Of a stretch of 64,000 nt of DNA, positions 45,167-57,564 are shown in pieces; position 1 is the stretch's first letter; every line of letters starts with the position of its first letter. Made by a program: the position numbers and the translations under genes. The notes beneath the pieces are model-generated. The model saw only the letters and a program-made list of their open reading frames with translations. It had not been told where the DNA came from and made no database searches. The stretch is taken from positions 1,009,949,441-1,010,013,440 of the forward strand of contig OX336389.2 in NCBI GenBank assembly GCA_946902985.2, in the 5' to 3' direction. Origin of the DNA: Meconema thalassinum. Its lineage: Eukaryota; Arthropoda; Insecta; Orthoptera; Tettigoniidae.

Positions 45167-45246
45167 TCACATGTAATTTATTTCAGGTTATATTTTCACA
45201 TGTTCCAGTAATTGGAATTATTTTGTGTTGACCGACTGAGAGCTAC
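45167..45246 (+). repeat. Penelope 3'-end remnant
   Basis: CATGTAATTTATTTCAGG and TGTGTTGACCGACTGA match the outer end of the Penelope arm at 34285-34357. The hammerhead part is absent. Confidence 0.7.
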
Positions 45247-45618
45247 AATATCAACATTTCAAAGACAAACGTTATATCGGTAGGGAAGAAACACAAGAAA
45301 ATAGAATCCCAGGTAGGAGGTACTAAATAGGAGAATGTGGAACATTTGAAGTACCTGGGCAGTGTATTCTCTCGGGATGGTAGTATGGGGAAAGAAATAG
45401 AGATGCGGTGTAGAAAAGCCAATGCAGTGAGTTCTCAATTGCGATCTACAGTCTTCTGCAAGAAAAAAGTTAGTGTAGCGACAAAACTCTCCCTACATCG
45501 CTCAGTATTTAGACTGACCTTGCTGTATGGAACTGAGAGCTGGGTAGATTCAGGATATCTGATACATAAGCTAGAGACTGTACCGGCAATTGATATGAGG
45601 TTAGCAGGAATGATTGCT
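45247..45618 (+). pseudogene. LINE RT C-terminal fragment
   Basis: After a stop near 45330 the frame reads EHLKYLGSVFSRDGSMGKEI, then CRKANAVSSQLRSTVF and LLYGTESWVDSGYLIHKLET. These are post-RT blocks of an APE-type LINE different from the RTE-like copies. It is sandwiched between two Penelope remnants. Confidence 0.75.
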
Positions 45619-45619
45619 G

Positions 45620-45725
45620 GGACAATTTTATTATCGAATTGAAACGCATTTTGGTTGAGAACGATTCTCAGTAATTTTGTGATCTCTTCCGTTTCTTTTA
45701 TAGAGATATTTATCTTTAGATTTTT
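45620..45725 (-). pseudogene. Penelope RT remnant
   Basis: The minus strand matches the RT segment at about 33115-33190 (around NVFQFDNKI), with point changes. It is truncated on both sides. Confidence 0.7.
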
Positions 45726-46205
45726 CTATTATATTGTTTGCCATCTCTTGATGAATGCAGTTTATTTGCATTTGTCTGTTGGCACAGGCTAGAGTAAAAT
45801 GTGGCTTTTCACCGACGTCTCAGTCTCTCTCATGGCTGTGATCAGGGGGTGTCAACCAGATAGGGATTATTTGGCACCATCGGTGTAGTAGCGCGGCCAG
45901 TCGTATGGAGCGCTGTATATCGTCTTGCCAACATATGCATGATACACGTTGTAATTAAATTGCAAACATATCCCTATATTTAGTCAATAAATATACACAT
46001 AATTCCTAATTGACATTTCCTTGCAATTATCTTGCTCACAGACGATAATTACGGCACTTATCATTAAATAAACATTATTTTTGTCGGTTGGCGGCATTGC
46101 CTTCCTGCACACTACTTCTGTTCTGTTCAAATATGGCGGTGTATTTACATTTTCTGTACATTACTGCAATATTTCTTCCCCAGAGTTTTCGATTGATTTC
46201 GCCTT
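45726..46205. other. Nothing recognised
   Basis: AT-rich, no ORF of interest. Confidence 0.4.
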
Positions 46206-46206
46206 A

Positions 46207-46255
46207 AATAGGGGCTGATAACCTAGATGTTAGGCCCCTTACAGCAACAATTATC
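46207..46255 (+). repeat. Conserved hairpin 3'-tail repeat, copy 2
   Basis: TAGGGGCTGATAACCTAGATG followed by TTAGGCCCCTTACAGCAACA keeps the GGGGC/GCCCC pairing and an A/C-rich end. It is a divergent member of the family at 30541, 58488 and 59706. Confidence 0.55.
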
Positions 46256-47815
46256 AATATCAACCGCCTTAAATACATGTGTTTCTTGATGTTCTGTGAA
46301 AAAGAAGTGCCGTAATCTCGGCGTTTGCAATTGGATGTATCCTGTAAACCCGTACCGGTATTTCCATTTCTGTTGTAAGTACCGATAATGCATTATGTAT
46401 TATTCAATTGATTTCTTAAGAGAGTGCTGATATTATCGATAGGATTCTTATGAGAGCCATGCATTATTATTTGTGGACTTCCGTAGTCGTAGAAAGCTAG
46501 ATTTAATGACTTTAATTTAATTATTTTTTTGTTAGATTTTGTATTTCATGGTTTCTGTACCTCATTCTGTATATTTTGTATGTAGGTTATGGGAAAACAT
46601 CACTCAGAATCTTGTGTTCTTGGCTGAAAAAGTAGAGGTTGGAGATACGCTCCTTTCATCGCTTCTCAGTTGATGACTCAAGGTATGTATCAATAATTAG
46701 GCTATTCTGTAATTATTTAGTCAGATTCCTTTGATGGCACTTTTTAAATTAAATTTAAAGTGAACCTCATGTCCTGCATGGAGTAATCGCCACTGGGAGG
46801 AAGTATGGAAAAACAACGCTCAGGACAGCTTCTGTCAGTGCGGGGAATCAAATCTCCAACCTCCTGAGTTGCTGTAGCCCCCCATTGGGGGTGCTATACT
46901 CCCAGTTTATATCTTGGTTTCGAGTTCCCACATTTCTATACTCACGGCAGTGTCCACATGAAAACTCCACAAACAATTCGATCTTGAAAAGGAAGCGTGC
47001 TAAAGCTTGAAAATGTGACGCATCTTGTACTGCCCCTCGCTCTGAGCACTTTACCGCTATTGCGTGTTCAGAAACAGTCGGCAATGCTGTGATCATCCTA
47101 CAGTCAGCTCTCAGCTGTAGCTGTTTAAAAAGAAAATTAATTGTTTTGTAAAATAGTCTTTGGGACTACCTTGCGCGCCCTCTCGATAACCTCTGTCTCG
47201 CTGTCACTGGCAGTACTTTTAACTACTGTAGTTCTACATCTCAGCCCTAGATGGGTGAAGTGTGACCTTCACCGCCCGGAGTAGAATGCACTGTTTTATT
47301 AATTCATTCATTAATTTTGTACACTTGAATTAATCGTACAGCATGTAGGCCTACAATGACTACGATGCGACTAACATAACCTAATCAATTTGTAAGCGAC
47401 TTGAAGTGTTCGAAACTTGTAATTACTGTCTAATTAGGTCTACTCACTCGGCCAATATGACAACTGCCATGTTTTAAGTATTTTTTTTAGTAAGATCTCT
47501 TGATCCAAAACCTTGACTTAATGAAGCTAGTTATTTTTATTGGATGATGTGTGTAGGCCTAATATGTGGTTCAATTTTGTATTTTGTGTGGGGTGAGGTA
47601 TACCTCCCACCTACACCCACTCCCCAAATATCAAGCTGGAGGAATTTTGGGTATTAGTGACCCATGTGGACTCACATGTGGATAAGTTACATTAATCACA
47701 GGCTTAAAATTTTAGTTATTTATTGAAAGGGGAAGGAGGCAGTCCTATGGGTTGGATCAATCATAGATGTCCATTACATTAATAAATAGCTTCTGTGTTT
47801 TACTAAAATAAAGGT
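46256..47815. other. Nothing firmly recognised
   Basis: AT-rich with short ORFs only. A stretch near 46830-46870 (GCGGGGAATCAAATCTCC) faintly resembles a tRNA-derived repeat, but not enough to call. Confidence 0.4.
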
Positions 47816-48167
47816 AGCGCCATGACGAATGAAAGAGAAAGTGAGATGACTCCTCAAGTTCAAGCGAGCCCCGCCCGGCAGCGCTAGTGTGGGCAAGTTC
47901 CACGCTGCCGGTCAGCTGGTCTTAGGGATAATGCCAAGGGAAACGAATTACCGTACTTTGTAACTGATACTCTTTTAAAACGTAATTAGCGATCACAATT
48001 AAAATAACACGGCAGGGCACAATGGAAAATATAATTCACGGAAATAAGTACTACGGTCTCCATTACATGTTACGGAAAGCACAGATTCCTGAAGTACCGG
48101 TAGGCTATACAGACTGTTACTTTTGTTGTTTCTTGTTGTGGCAATTTAGTTTCCTCAGATTGAGAGA

Positions 48168-48716
48168 CTAAAGAAGGTGAATTTGTGGTCTGAATCTAAT
48201 TAATGAAAATGGGGGAATGGCAGAGCGGCTCTTGAGAACACTAGTGACAGAGTTGAGATGGCTATTCTCAGAGGGAGTGATGCCTATGTGGTGATTACCT
48301 AATTCCTCAATGAGGGAAATATATTGGGCTATGGGATTGAGCGCGTTAATTACTGTTTGCCTGACTGATTTACAAAGGCTAATACCAATAGGTGGGTGGA
48401 TAAGGACCATCGTGGTCTGAAGGTTACTGCCATTGGGTGAAGCGTACCACAGCTCTTTCTCGAAATCAAATGTCGGGAATGAGACGTGACCCGGTGAGGG
48501 AGGAGGTGAGCTAGATAGTGAGGAATCTGATTTTGCTGAAGCTGGTTTAAGTGGAACGAGTGTACCATCTCCTTTGTGGGTAGGCCCACTCGGAATTAGT
48601 GGTTTTGGATTAACAGGGATATAATTTGGGCTTTTAGGGTCATGAGGGTCCTGAGTTATCAGGAATGTTATGCCCTGGTACGTTAATGTGTGAGGTTTAG
48701 TGTCAGTGCGCGACAT
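48168..48716 (-). CDS. Hypothetical proline-rich protein, 182 aa
   Basis: I do not recognise this protein. It starts at a clear ATG (MSRTDTKPHTLTYQGITFLI), has a proline/serine-rich middle (SDSSLSSSPPPSPGHVSF), then a more globular part with FDFEKELWYASPNG, LIHPPIGISLCKSV and QYISLIEELGNHHIG. There is no signal peptide or membrane helix. A 5' leader of about 600 bp runs back to a TATA-like box at 49330-49345. It could be the start of a gag-like ORF, an element ORF or a host exon. Confidence 0.4.
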   Translation of the reverse strand: MSRTDTKPHTLTYQGITFLITQDPHDPKSPNYIPVNPKPLIPSGPTHKGDGTLVPLKPASAKSDSSLSSSPPPSPGHVSFPTFDFEKELWYASPNGSNLQTTMVLIHPPIGISLCKSVRQTVINALNPIAQYISLIEELGNHHIGITPSENSHLNSVTSVLKSRSAIPPFSLIRFRPQIHLL

Positions 48717-49329
48717 GTTTGTGTTCGTGAGTGTAGACTATAAGTGCGTGTAATGAGTAAGAGGTGATAAGAGATAGTGGTCAAATACCTTGGTCGACCA
48801 GAGAATAAGGAAAGAGAAAAACAAATTTAGCAGTCACTAAAAGTTATCCAGTTTAAATACAGTTGGAGCTATGACGTTGAGTGCGCTGATGAAATTTGAA
48901 GTTACTTGAAATAATTAATTAAATAATTAATTATTGGCTGCTTGGTAGGAAGAGGGGATGCGCTAAACTTGTATTATAACTCGAGGGAGACAGGAGTTGC
49001 TTGACTAGGATGGTTACATGGTGGGTATGGTGTTGGATATTTGAATGGTAGAGGAGTGACTTAATCTGCACTGTTACTAAGGAAGATGCAAATTAAGCCT
49101 ATTGGAACATAGTGGAATGGCTTGAAATATCGAAGTCGAGGCGATAGCGAGGCCTAAGCTTGGTAGAAAGACTGGCAAATCATCGATTTCATCAATTGGC
49201 GTTGGAAGACGGAGCTTGGAGTAGTGGCGTGCAGTTGCTTGGATGCTGGACTCGGAATGAGATAATCAAGCTTGTAGGCATGAGTGCATTGCCTGATAGA
49301 ATGGGAACCTGGTGCTCTCAATGAGCTCC

Positions 49330-49345
49330 TTACGCCCCTTTATAT
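49330..49345 (-). promoter_or_regulatory. TATA-like box upstream of the 182-aa ORF
   Basis: On the minus strand CACTATATAAAGGGGC matches a TATA box closely. It lies about 620 bp upstream of the ATG at 48716. Its role is inferred from sequence only. Confidence 0.35.
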
Positions 49346-49933
49346 AGTGAAATTTTTGATTTTAATGAATTGTTTTAGGTGAAATTTCTTGTTTTAAGTG
49401 ATTTTACACCGTACCGATTTGATAGGTCGGCAGTGGGTGCAATGATTGATTGGATATATTTGTTTGAAATGATATATATAATTTAATTAAGTATATATAT
49501 ATATGAATAAGATTATCTCTCAGCAGTAATTCGCCATGGCTTTGCCCCTCAGTTCCTGGACATATGAGTCAAGGTAGACCTCCGTTCGCTGAGGGACAAG
49601 CACAAAACAGTAATATTAACAAAGAAATAGCCTATGTTTGAAGTAGGCCTACACAAAACATAGAACGCTGATGTACACAAGACACAATGAACAGAATTTA
49701 AGAACTGAAAGCAAAGACAATTCAATTTAATTCACACAAATATCTCACACAGTAGCTTCCCCCGCACTTTTCTATGACCCGGTTCGACGGAACAACAGGA
49801 CACGTGTTGGACATAATCGCTTGCAGTGCTTGTAGCGGCGGGACCACGAACTACCGTTCTATAATGGCGGAGTCCTCACACTAGGTCCTTCTATTCGTCA
49901 TGGTAGCGCTAAATGAACATAGAACGAGCGATA

Positions 49934-50760
49934 ACATTCTCTATAATAGATGAATTAGCCAAAATACCTTATGAAACGATGAGAAATAAATCAGGGAGCG
50001 ATGTTTTAATAGATGTTTCCTCCTCTGCCGTCTGTGACCCACCCAGCCATCCCAAATAGGATCACAGCATATAGGCTATAGGCTAGCAAAAATTACAGCT
50101 GTGGGTGCCATTGTTCAAATCAATCATCTTCAAAACAGTACCATAACAGTACTGCCAAACAAAGAAGTGCCCAGTTTAGTCTCCAGTGCGCAGCACTCGG
50201 TTCACTGCTCTTAATCAGGCTAGTGTGTGCAATATTTTCACTTCACTGTAATGATTTTTTTGTTTCCACGGCTGAAATGAGTTATTTTTGTTATATGCTC
50301 TGTAATTATTATGCAGTATATCACTCCGCTGTAATAAATATGAATAATTTTTTCGTACAACATTGGTTTTGATAATGGTTACAGCCTAACGCATCCCGAT
50401 GAACTTCTTTTTTTGATCAACAGTGATTTTGTATCCCAGTTCTTTTTATCAACAGTAATTTTGTATCTCGCATGTTGGCAGCAATGCGTGCGCCTTGGTG
50501 CGTGCCGCTAGAGTGAGCGATGATGACAGTTGAACGAGACGCGCTGTCGAAACATGGCAGCCGTTTTTAAAATATCAATAAATAGAAAAACATATTTACG
50601 TACTTTAGCACATCATGAGGTTCGGTAGTGACGAGAGTTCCTAATTTCAATATGTAATATCGCCCAGAAGATGAAACAAGGACACAAGGTATGTAAAAGT
50701 TACATTCATGTCTGCTGCAAGTGTATAATCCGCATTCCACTTACATTCAGAATTAAGGTA
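49934..50760 (+). repeat. Left arm of a long palindrome
   Basis: It reads as the reverse complement of 50948-51545 plus 54564-54907, at an estimated 80-90% by eye. Examples are ATTAGCCAAAATACCTTATG near 49948 against 54885, and GATGAAACAAGGACACAAGG near 50670 against 51040. A stretch at about 50157-50370 has no partner. The centre is at about 50760-50948. Confidence 0.8.
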
Positions 50761-51545
50761 GCACTGAATGAAAGTAGAACGAGCGATAACATTCTCTATA
50801 AGGGGCCGATTATATTCTTGGTAATTAGTGTCAATGATTTTCTGTAACAGCGAGATGGATACAAGACAAATATAATTGGTTTATTGTATGCCAAAGTAAT
50901 GGTTGATATAGGCTAGCTAGTATATTAATTCCCACAGTTACTTTACCTAGGTATTAATTCTGAATGAAAGTAGAACGCAGCTTATACACTTGCATCAGAC
51001 ATGAATGTGACTTTTACATACCTTGTCTCCTTGTTTCATCTTCTGGGCGATATTACGTAGGCCCATTGAAATTAGGAACCCTGGTCACTACTGCACATCA
51101 TATATATGTGCTAAAGTGCAGGGTGCCAAGAAATGTTCTCTGCAGATGCGAGAGGTTGCGTCATCAGTTTAGTTCACAGCACGGTGTCCCTGATAGGGCG
51201 AAGGCCACATGTGTGGGCTGTGAGCTGTCGAAATCGTCAGTGAGTATAGTTAGATTATTGGAAGAGTGCAACAGTATGTTATGAATGGCTGGGTGAGTAT
51301 AAAGTTTACTGTTTGTTACGATACAAGCGACAGCCGTGCTGCCAACGTAACTGGTGAATTAATCTCTCGCAGCAGCTTGTAGGCACTGCGGACAACATAC
51401 CCTGGCGCCCAGTATGTAAATATGTGTTTATATATTTTGCTCTTTTAAAAACGGCTGCCATGTTCCGACAGCGCTTGCATCTCATTCAACTGTCAACAAG
51501 GTTCACTAGCGGCACACACTGAGGTGCACAAATTGTTGCCAACAT

Positions 51546-54500
51546 CATCATCATCATCATCTTGTACAGTTTCCAGCCCCAAGCTGGGTCTGTTTGGAAC
51601 ATAAGCCTCGCCACTTAGTCCTTTCTTCCCACCACCTCTCCGCTGTCACTCTGGTCCAGTCCTCGCCTCTCCTCTTGACACATTCCTCCACGCCTTTCAG
51701 CCATCTATCTCTTGGTCTTCCCCTTGGTCGTTTCGTCTGCATCTCATGTATCCTCTTGGGAATCTTCTTCTCATCCAATCTCTTTAAGTGTCCATACCAC
51801 CTCAGTCTTGATGTCTCAATCCTACCTTGCAAGGGCTCCTCTTTCATCATTTACCGGACCTTTTCATTCCTCAACCTGTCTCTTCTTGTTACTCCAATCC
51901 TACTTCGCAGGAACTTCATTTCACCTGCCTGTATTCTGCTTTAGTCTCTTTTCTTCATTGTCCACGTTTCTGAACCATAGGTCAGTATCGGGATATAGTA
52001 GCTTCTGCATAACACTTCCTTGCTTTTTTGTGGGACATCTTTATTCCTCACTAAGCTCCTAATGCTTCTCAGAAATGCTTCTGCCTGTCTGCCACGTTCC
52101 GTAATCTCTCTGTCATTTCTCCCATTTTCCTCCACTATACTTCCCAAGTGCTTGAGACTTTCCACCTTCTTCAGCTGTCCATCTCCAAGTGTTATCCCAC
52201 TCATTGGTCTGTCCTTTTTCCTGGTCGTTAACAGGATATCACATTTACTGATGTTGAACTTCCATCCGTACTCTCCCACTGTTTCTTCCCAAGCCTTCAG
52301 TTGCTCCTGAATTTCCTCCTCCTTGCTTCCCCAGACCATGAGATCATCTGCAAACACCATTGCTTTCATCTTATCTTCTCCTATCTTTCCTGCTATCCGT
52401 GTCATTATCTCGTCCATAACCACAATAAAGAGAAGGGGTGACAGCGCACTACCCTGTTTCAGGCCACTCATTTGTCTGAACCAGTCTGTTCTTTCCCCTC
52501 CAACTTTCACACAACTCACACTTCCACAATACATCTCCTTCACTCTGCCTACAGTCTCTTTTTCCACTCCCATGTTTTCCATTGCTTTCCAAACCTTCTC
52601 CCTACACACACTATCATAGGCCTTTTCGATGTCCAGGAAGGCCATCAACAGATCCTCTCCAAATTTGTAGTGGTGTTCCTGGAGCTGTCTCACTGAAAAT
52701 ATGAGATCCACTGTTGATCTCCCAGGTCTGAATCCATACTGCTCCTCTCTCCACTTTGGCTCGTATTCTACTTTCTAATATCTTTTCATATATCTTGGCA
52801 CAGTGAGGTATGAGTGTGACTCCCCTGTAATTTCTGCACTCCTTTCTGCTTCCTTTCTTAAATATTGGGACAATTAATCCTTTCTTCCAATCTTCTGGGG
52901 TCTTTTTCTCCTTCCATATCACCCTCATCACACGGTACAGCCACTGTTTCCCAACCTCCCCTGCTGCCTTCACCATTTCAACACTCACTTCATCCACACC
53001 TGGTGCCCTTCCTCCTTTCATCTTATCTATAGCCATTTCCAGTTCTCTCCAAGTCAGGTCCTTTTCCATTCCTGTGTTGTCTTCTCCATCTTCCAATACA
53101 TTGTCTTCCTCCCTATGACCATTTGGATTCAGCAAATCCTCAAAGTACTCTTTCCACACGGTCTTGAGGGCCTCTTTGTTGTGTACCTCATTTCCGTTTT
53201 TGTCCATCATTACCACATCCTCTCGCACACCTCTTCTCTTACTTTTGACCATCCCATAAAGTACTTTCTTATTTCCTCTGCTGTCTTCCTCCATCATCTC
53301 TGTCCACTTTACCATCCACTTCTTCCTCTCCTCTGCGACAATCTTGTTTGCTTCTTTATCTTATAATCTTCCCTTGCCAGATCAGTTCTTTCCTGGAACC
53401 ACACTCTGAAAGCCTTGTTCTTCCTTCCCACAGCTTCTTTTACTCTCTCATTCCACCATGGTGTCTCTTTACACCGCTTTCTGTTGCTTGTTCTTCCACA
53501 TACTGCAACTGCAGCTTCCACCATTGTGTTTTTGAAATGCTTCCATTCCTCTTCCCCTGTTTTAGGATTGTCTGTTGGCATCCTTTCCCTTATTATCTTC
53601 TGGAATTCTTCCTCGACTTCCTTTTCCTTAAGTTTCCATAATTTGATTCTTCTTTCCTGGTACTCTCTCCTCTTGCTATCCTTAACAACTCCCAGGTTCA
53701 TTACAAGTATTCTGTGGTCGCTATCTAAGGCCTCTGATGGTATTACCTTTATATCTGTGACACTTCTCTTCATTTCCCAGTCGTACAGCATGTACTCTAC
53801 CAAAGATTTCTTTGTTAAATCACTGGTGTACCACGTTACCTTGTGGCTTTCTTTCTTCCGGAACCAGGAGTTGCCTACCACTAAACCGTTTCTCTTGCAA
53901 AAATCCAGCAACTTTCTCCCTTCTACATTCCTGCTGCCCCATCCTTCTGCTCCCATTACATTTTCATATCCTTGCCTTTCACTTCCTACATGGGCATTCA
54001 AATCTCCCATGATAATGATGCTCTGACCATTCAACTGCTGTTGCAGCTCCTCCTCAAAGTCTTCCTTCTCTTGAGCTGTACATCCAACTTGAGGGGCATA
54101 TACCTGGGCTATCTCCAGGCTTCTTCCCTTTACAGTTACTCTGATCTTCATGATCCTGTCACTTATTCCCTTTACCTCTTCCTTCATTCCATCTCTCACA
54201 ACTACTCCTACTCCGCTGCTCCTTCCTTCACTGTTCCCACTCCAGTACAACCGGTACCCTTTCCTCAGTTCTCTGCGACCTTCTCCTTTCCATCTTGTTT
54301 CTGCCAAGCCCGGTACATCCAGTTTTCTTCTCTCCATCACATCTACAATCTCCTCCACCTTTCCTGTCAGTGTTGGAATGTTTAACGTGCCAACTCGTAG
54401 TCCATTAACATATCCGGGTCGTCGTCGTTTGCATCCGTCCTTTCCGAGGCCTGTTCTTGTTTTGAAAGCAAATATAATATCCACTACTGGCTTGCTAGGC

Positions 54501-54552
54501 CTATCGTAGCTTCACCAGAGCCCCGTCAGCCGTCACTTTTCAGGGTTTCAGG
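51546..54552 (-). mobile_element. RTE-like LINE copy C, nearly full length
   Basis: A 3.0-kb minus-strand insertion with an 11-bp TSD, GTTGCCAACAT (51535-51545 and 54553-54563), and a (CAT)n run, which is the (GAT)n tail. It sits in the right arm of the palindrome. It is very close to copy A in coding sequence (a few percent of residues differ by eye). Confidence 0.85.
51557..54484 (-). pseudogene. RTE-like endonuclease-RT, about four lesions
   Basis: The endonuclease (54484-53309) has ETRW, IIMGDLNAHVG and LDSDHRILVM. Frame breaks occur near 53310 and 52700. The RT part has KKGSRKECRNYRGVTLI, AFLDIEKAYDSV, LKQGSALSPLLF and FADDLMVWG. A stop replaces the Ile codon after MKKRD at about 51941, and another stop occurs before MMKEEPLQGR near 51850. 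The C-terminus ends RLRWYGHLKRLD and GAGNCTR. It is the best guide to the full-length protein of this family. Confidence 0.85.
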
Positions 54553-54915
54553 GTTGCCAACATGTGGGATACAAAATCACTGTTGATAAAAAAAAGTGGC
54601 ATACAAAATCACTGTTGATAAAATAATCATTGATGTGGACGCGTTAGGCTGTAACCATTGTCAAAAACCATTGGAATGGACGAAACGAATGTTAGAATGG
54701 TCAGGTGTTGGCGAGGTTGGTAGTACTGTTTTGATGATAGTTGATGTGAACAATGGCAGCCACAGCTGTAATTTTGCCTTTATAAGTCGTGATTCTTTTT
54801 GGGATGGTTGGGTGGGTCACAGAGAGCGGAGGAGGAAACATCTATTTAAACTTCATTCCCTGATTTATTTCTAGTCGTTTCATAAGGTATTTTGGCTAAT
54901 TTATGTACTATAGAG

Positions 54916-57549
54916 CAGAGTTTCTCAAAGTGTGGTCCGCGGACCCCCGGGGGTCCGCAAGCATATTTTCAGGGGTCCGCAAAAAATATTCGAATCTAAT
55001 TTTGTTAATTACTCATACCAAGAACTCCTGTTTCTGCAAATACAAGTTTCAGTTTGTATTACAAAATATGTGCGTGGCAAGCTTAGCCAATCCTATGATC
55101 AGGTCAATATTGTTTTCGATGGGTGGCTATCCTGCGGCTAGCCACTAACCCACCTAGTCTCTCATCTGTTCTGTCAGCGGAGCAAACGTATCGGCATCTG
55201 TTATTCAGTTGACTTTTGTCGCTATTTTGATGCTTGTCGTGATGGTTTGTTTTGCTTTGTTGTGATGTTTAACTTTAAATGATGGAAACATTTTACGCAA
55301 GCAAGTGTTAATTTTGGACCAGTATCATGGATCGTTGGTTAAAGACTGGGACTGTAAAACGTTCAGTTAAGAAATTAGAAAGAGACAATGATCGTGAAAG
55401 TGAGGTTAGCTGCTCAACTTCAGTAGCTAGTTCTAGCTGCAACACTGATTTACGTAAGACTGTTAAGCGCCGAAAATATTCTGAAGAGTATTTAAAATTA
55501 GGTTTTGTGCAATCTAATGACGAACAAAAACCACAGTGCGTGTTATACTACGAGATTCTTTCCAATGAAGCTTTGAAACCTGCGAAATTAAGGAGGCACT
55601 AAGAAACAAAACATCCAGACTTCGCTGATAAGTCATTTGAGTTTTTTTAAATAAAAAGTCAAGAAATGGAAAAGATGAAAACATCAATGGAGAAAATGGC
55701 GTCAGGTAGCGCTGCTGAAAAAGCTACTGTGGCGTCATACGAAATAGCATTACTCATAGCTAAATCTGGAAAGCCATATACGATTGCAGAAGAACTAATC
55801 TTACTAGCGGCCAAAAAAATGTGTAATATAATGATAGGAGAGGCAGCTGCTAAGGAATTAAGTACAGTTCCACTTTCAAACGATTCTATAAAACGTCGAA
55901 TTGATGACATGTCTCAAAATATTGAAGAGCAGTTACTTTTTAGGTTAAAATCTACAAAAATGTACGCTTTACAGCTTGACGAAAGTACAGACCTATCAAA
56001 CTAATCTCACTTGTTAGCCTTTGTTAGGTATGAAAATGAAAATTGGCTTTTAGAAGAGCTTTTGTTTTGCAAAGAGATTCTTCATAACAATGCCCATTAT
56101 GTTTTTGAAGCATTAAATGATTTTATTTTATCAAATGACTTGGACTGGCAACGTTGTGTTGGTGCGAGTACCGATGGAGCAGGGGCCATGGCCGGCAAAA
56201 AGACAGGCCTAATTGCTCGTGTCAAGTCTGTCGCTCCCAAAGTTAAGTGGACTCACTGCTCTATTCATAGGGAGGCATTGGCTGTAAAACAAATGCCAGA
56301 AGATCTAGAAACATCATTAAAAGAAGTTGTAAATTATATTAAAGCCCGACCTTTGAACTCTCGTATTTTTACTCAGCTTTGTGAAGAAATTGGAAGTGAG
56401 CATGTACAGCTCTTGCTTCACACTGAAGTTCGGTGGCTCTCCCGAGGTTATGTCCTCACACGTTTTTTTGAATTGCGTGATGAAATTAGAATATATCTTT
56501 TGGAAGAAAAATATGAAAACTTTCTTCTCAAAGACAAGTTGTGTGAGTTTGCGTGGTTGATCAAGGTTGCATATTTGGCAGATATCTTCCAGCATTTGAA
56601 TGTCCTAAATACGAAACTTCAAGGGTCTGACACTGACATATTCCGTGTAGAAGAGCAAGTAGAAGCTATGATAGGAAAACTGCAGCTTTGGTCTGACCGT
56701 ATGCTTAAGAATTCATACAAAAATTTTACAACGTTGCAGGAATTCTTAATAACATCTGAAGAAGAGATGCCTACAGATACAAAAGAACTGTTTGCTGAGC
56801 ATTTAACAGAGTCTGAGAAGTTACTTTCCTGAACCTAATCCTAATAATGATTGGATGAAGTATCCATTCAAGAAGAGAAGTATTGGTAACCTCATCGACC
56901 TATCTGATATTGAGCAAGACCAATTGGTGGAACTCTCATGCAGCAGAGCCTGGGAGATTGTTTATCAAGAAAATAACTTGGCAAGGTTTTGGCTACTTGT
57001 ACAAGCTGAGGTACCAGAACTTGCCAAAAAAGTCCTCGAACATATTGTGCCCTTTTGTACGACATATTTGTGTGAACGCGCCTTTTCTGAACTGTGCAAC
57101 CTGAAGCCAGCAAAAAGAAACAGACTGAAGAACATTGAAACCGATTTAAGGCTAAAGCTTTCTAAAATAAATCCCAACATTTTAGAGATAGTCAAAAGCA
57201 AAAAACAGTACCATTGTTCTCACTAAAGTAACGGTAAAAACACTGTTGACTTTTTATTCTAAGATTGCATTTAAAGTCTACTCCTACTGTAATTAAGAAC
57301 ATTTGTGTATACTTATGTAAGTCATGTTTTTTCCAGTATTTACTCCAATTTAAATAAACTATAAATATACTAAAACAAACAGATTAATTGTTTTACAACC
57401 CACCATTTTTTTGGTACAAATTGTTTATCTTTTAAAATGACAACCATTAAAAAACTTACAACAAAAATTAAAGGCAGTTTTGAGGGGTCCGCAATGACTA
57501 CATAAATAATTGAAGGGGTCCTCGAGTACAGGAAGTTTGAGAACCCCTG
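54916..57549 (+). mobile_element. Buster-like hAT transposon
   Basis: An 8-bp TSD, CTATAGAG (54908-54915 and 57550-57557), is perfect. The TIRs are imperfect: CAGAGTTTCTCAAAGTGTGG on the left and the complement of AAGTTTGAGAACCCCTG on the right. The 2.63-kb length with a single transposase is complete for the family. Confidence 0.9.
55327..57226 (+). pseudogene. Buster-like hAT transposase (ZBED5/SCAND3-like)
   Basis: The N-terminus carries MDRWLKTGTVKRS and a BED-type zinc finger near 55535-55615 whose second metal-binding Cys is Tyr (CVLYYEILSNEALKPAKLRR). A stop then falls just before ETKHPDF. The catalytic region has LQLDESTDLSN, a stop at about 56002-56004, then VGASTDGAGAMAGKKTGL and THCSIHREAL. 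A frameshift at about 56830-56855 precedes the C-terminal dimerisation domain, with LCERAFSELCNLKPAKRNRL. At least three stops and one frameshift make it inactive. Confidence 0.9.
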
Positions 57550-57564
57550 CTATAGAGAATGTTA

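Larger units (their letters stand above)
47816..49910. mobile_element. Candidate uncharacterised element with inverted ends
   Basis: About 40 bp at 47816-47856 (GGTAGCGCCATGACGAATGA onward) resembles the complement of 49868-49910 (ending ATTCGTCATGGTAGCGCT), with gaps. The interior holds a 182-codon minus-strand ORF with a TATA-like element upstream. This could be a DNA element, an LTR-type relic or a chance arrangement. Confidence 0.35.
50948..54907 (-). repeat. Right arm of the palindrome, interrupted
   Basis: Two arm segments (50948-51545 and 54564-54907) are separated by an RTE-like LINE. The Buster-like hAT follows at 54916, and short arm sequence resumes at 57551-57564 and again at about 58531-58585. 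Confidence 0.8.

Noticed and set aside
45337..45642. A possible host gene at the 101-codon ORF
   Set aside because: The residues around KYLGSVFSRDG and LLYGTESW are standard post-RT LINE blocks.
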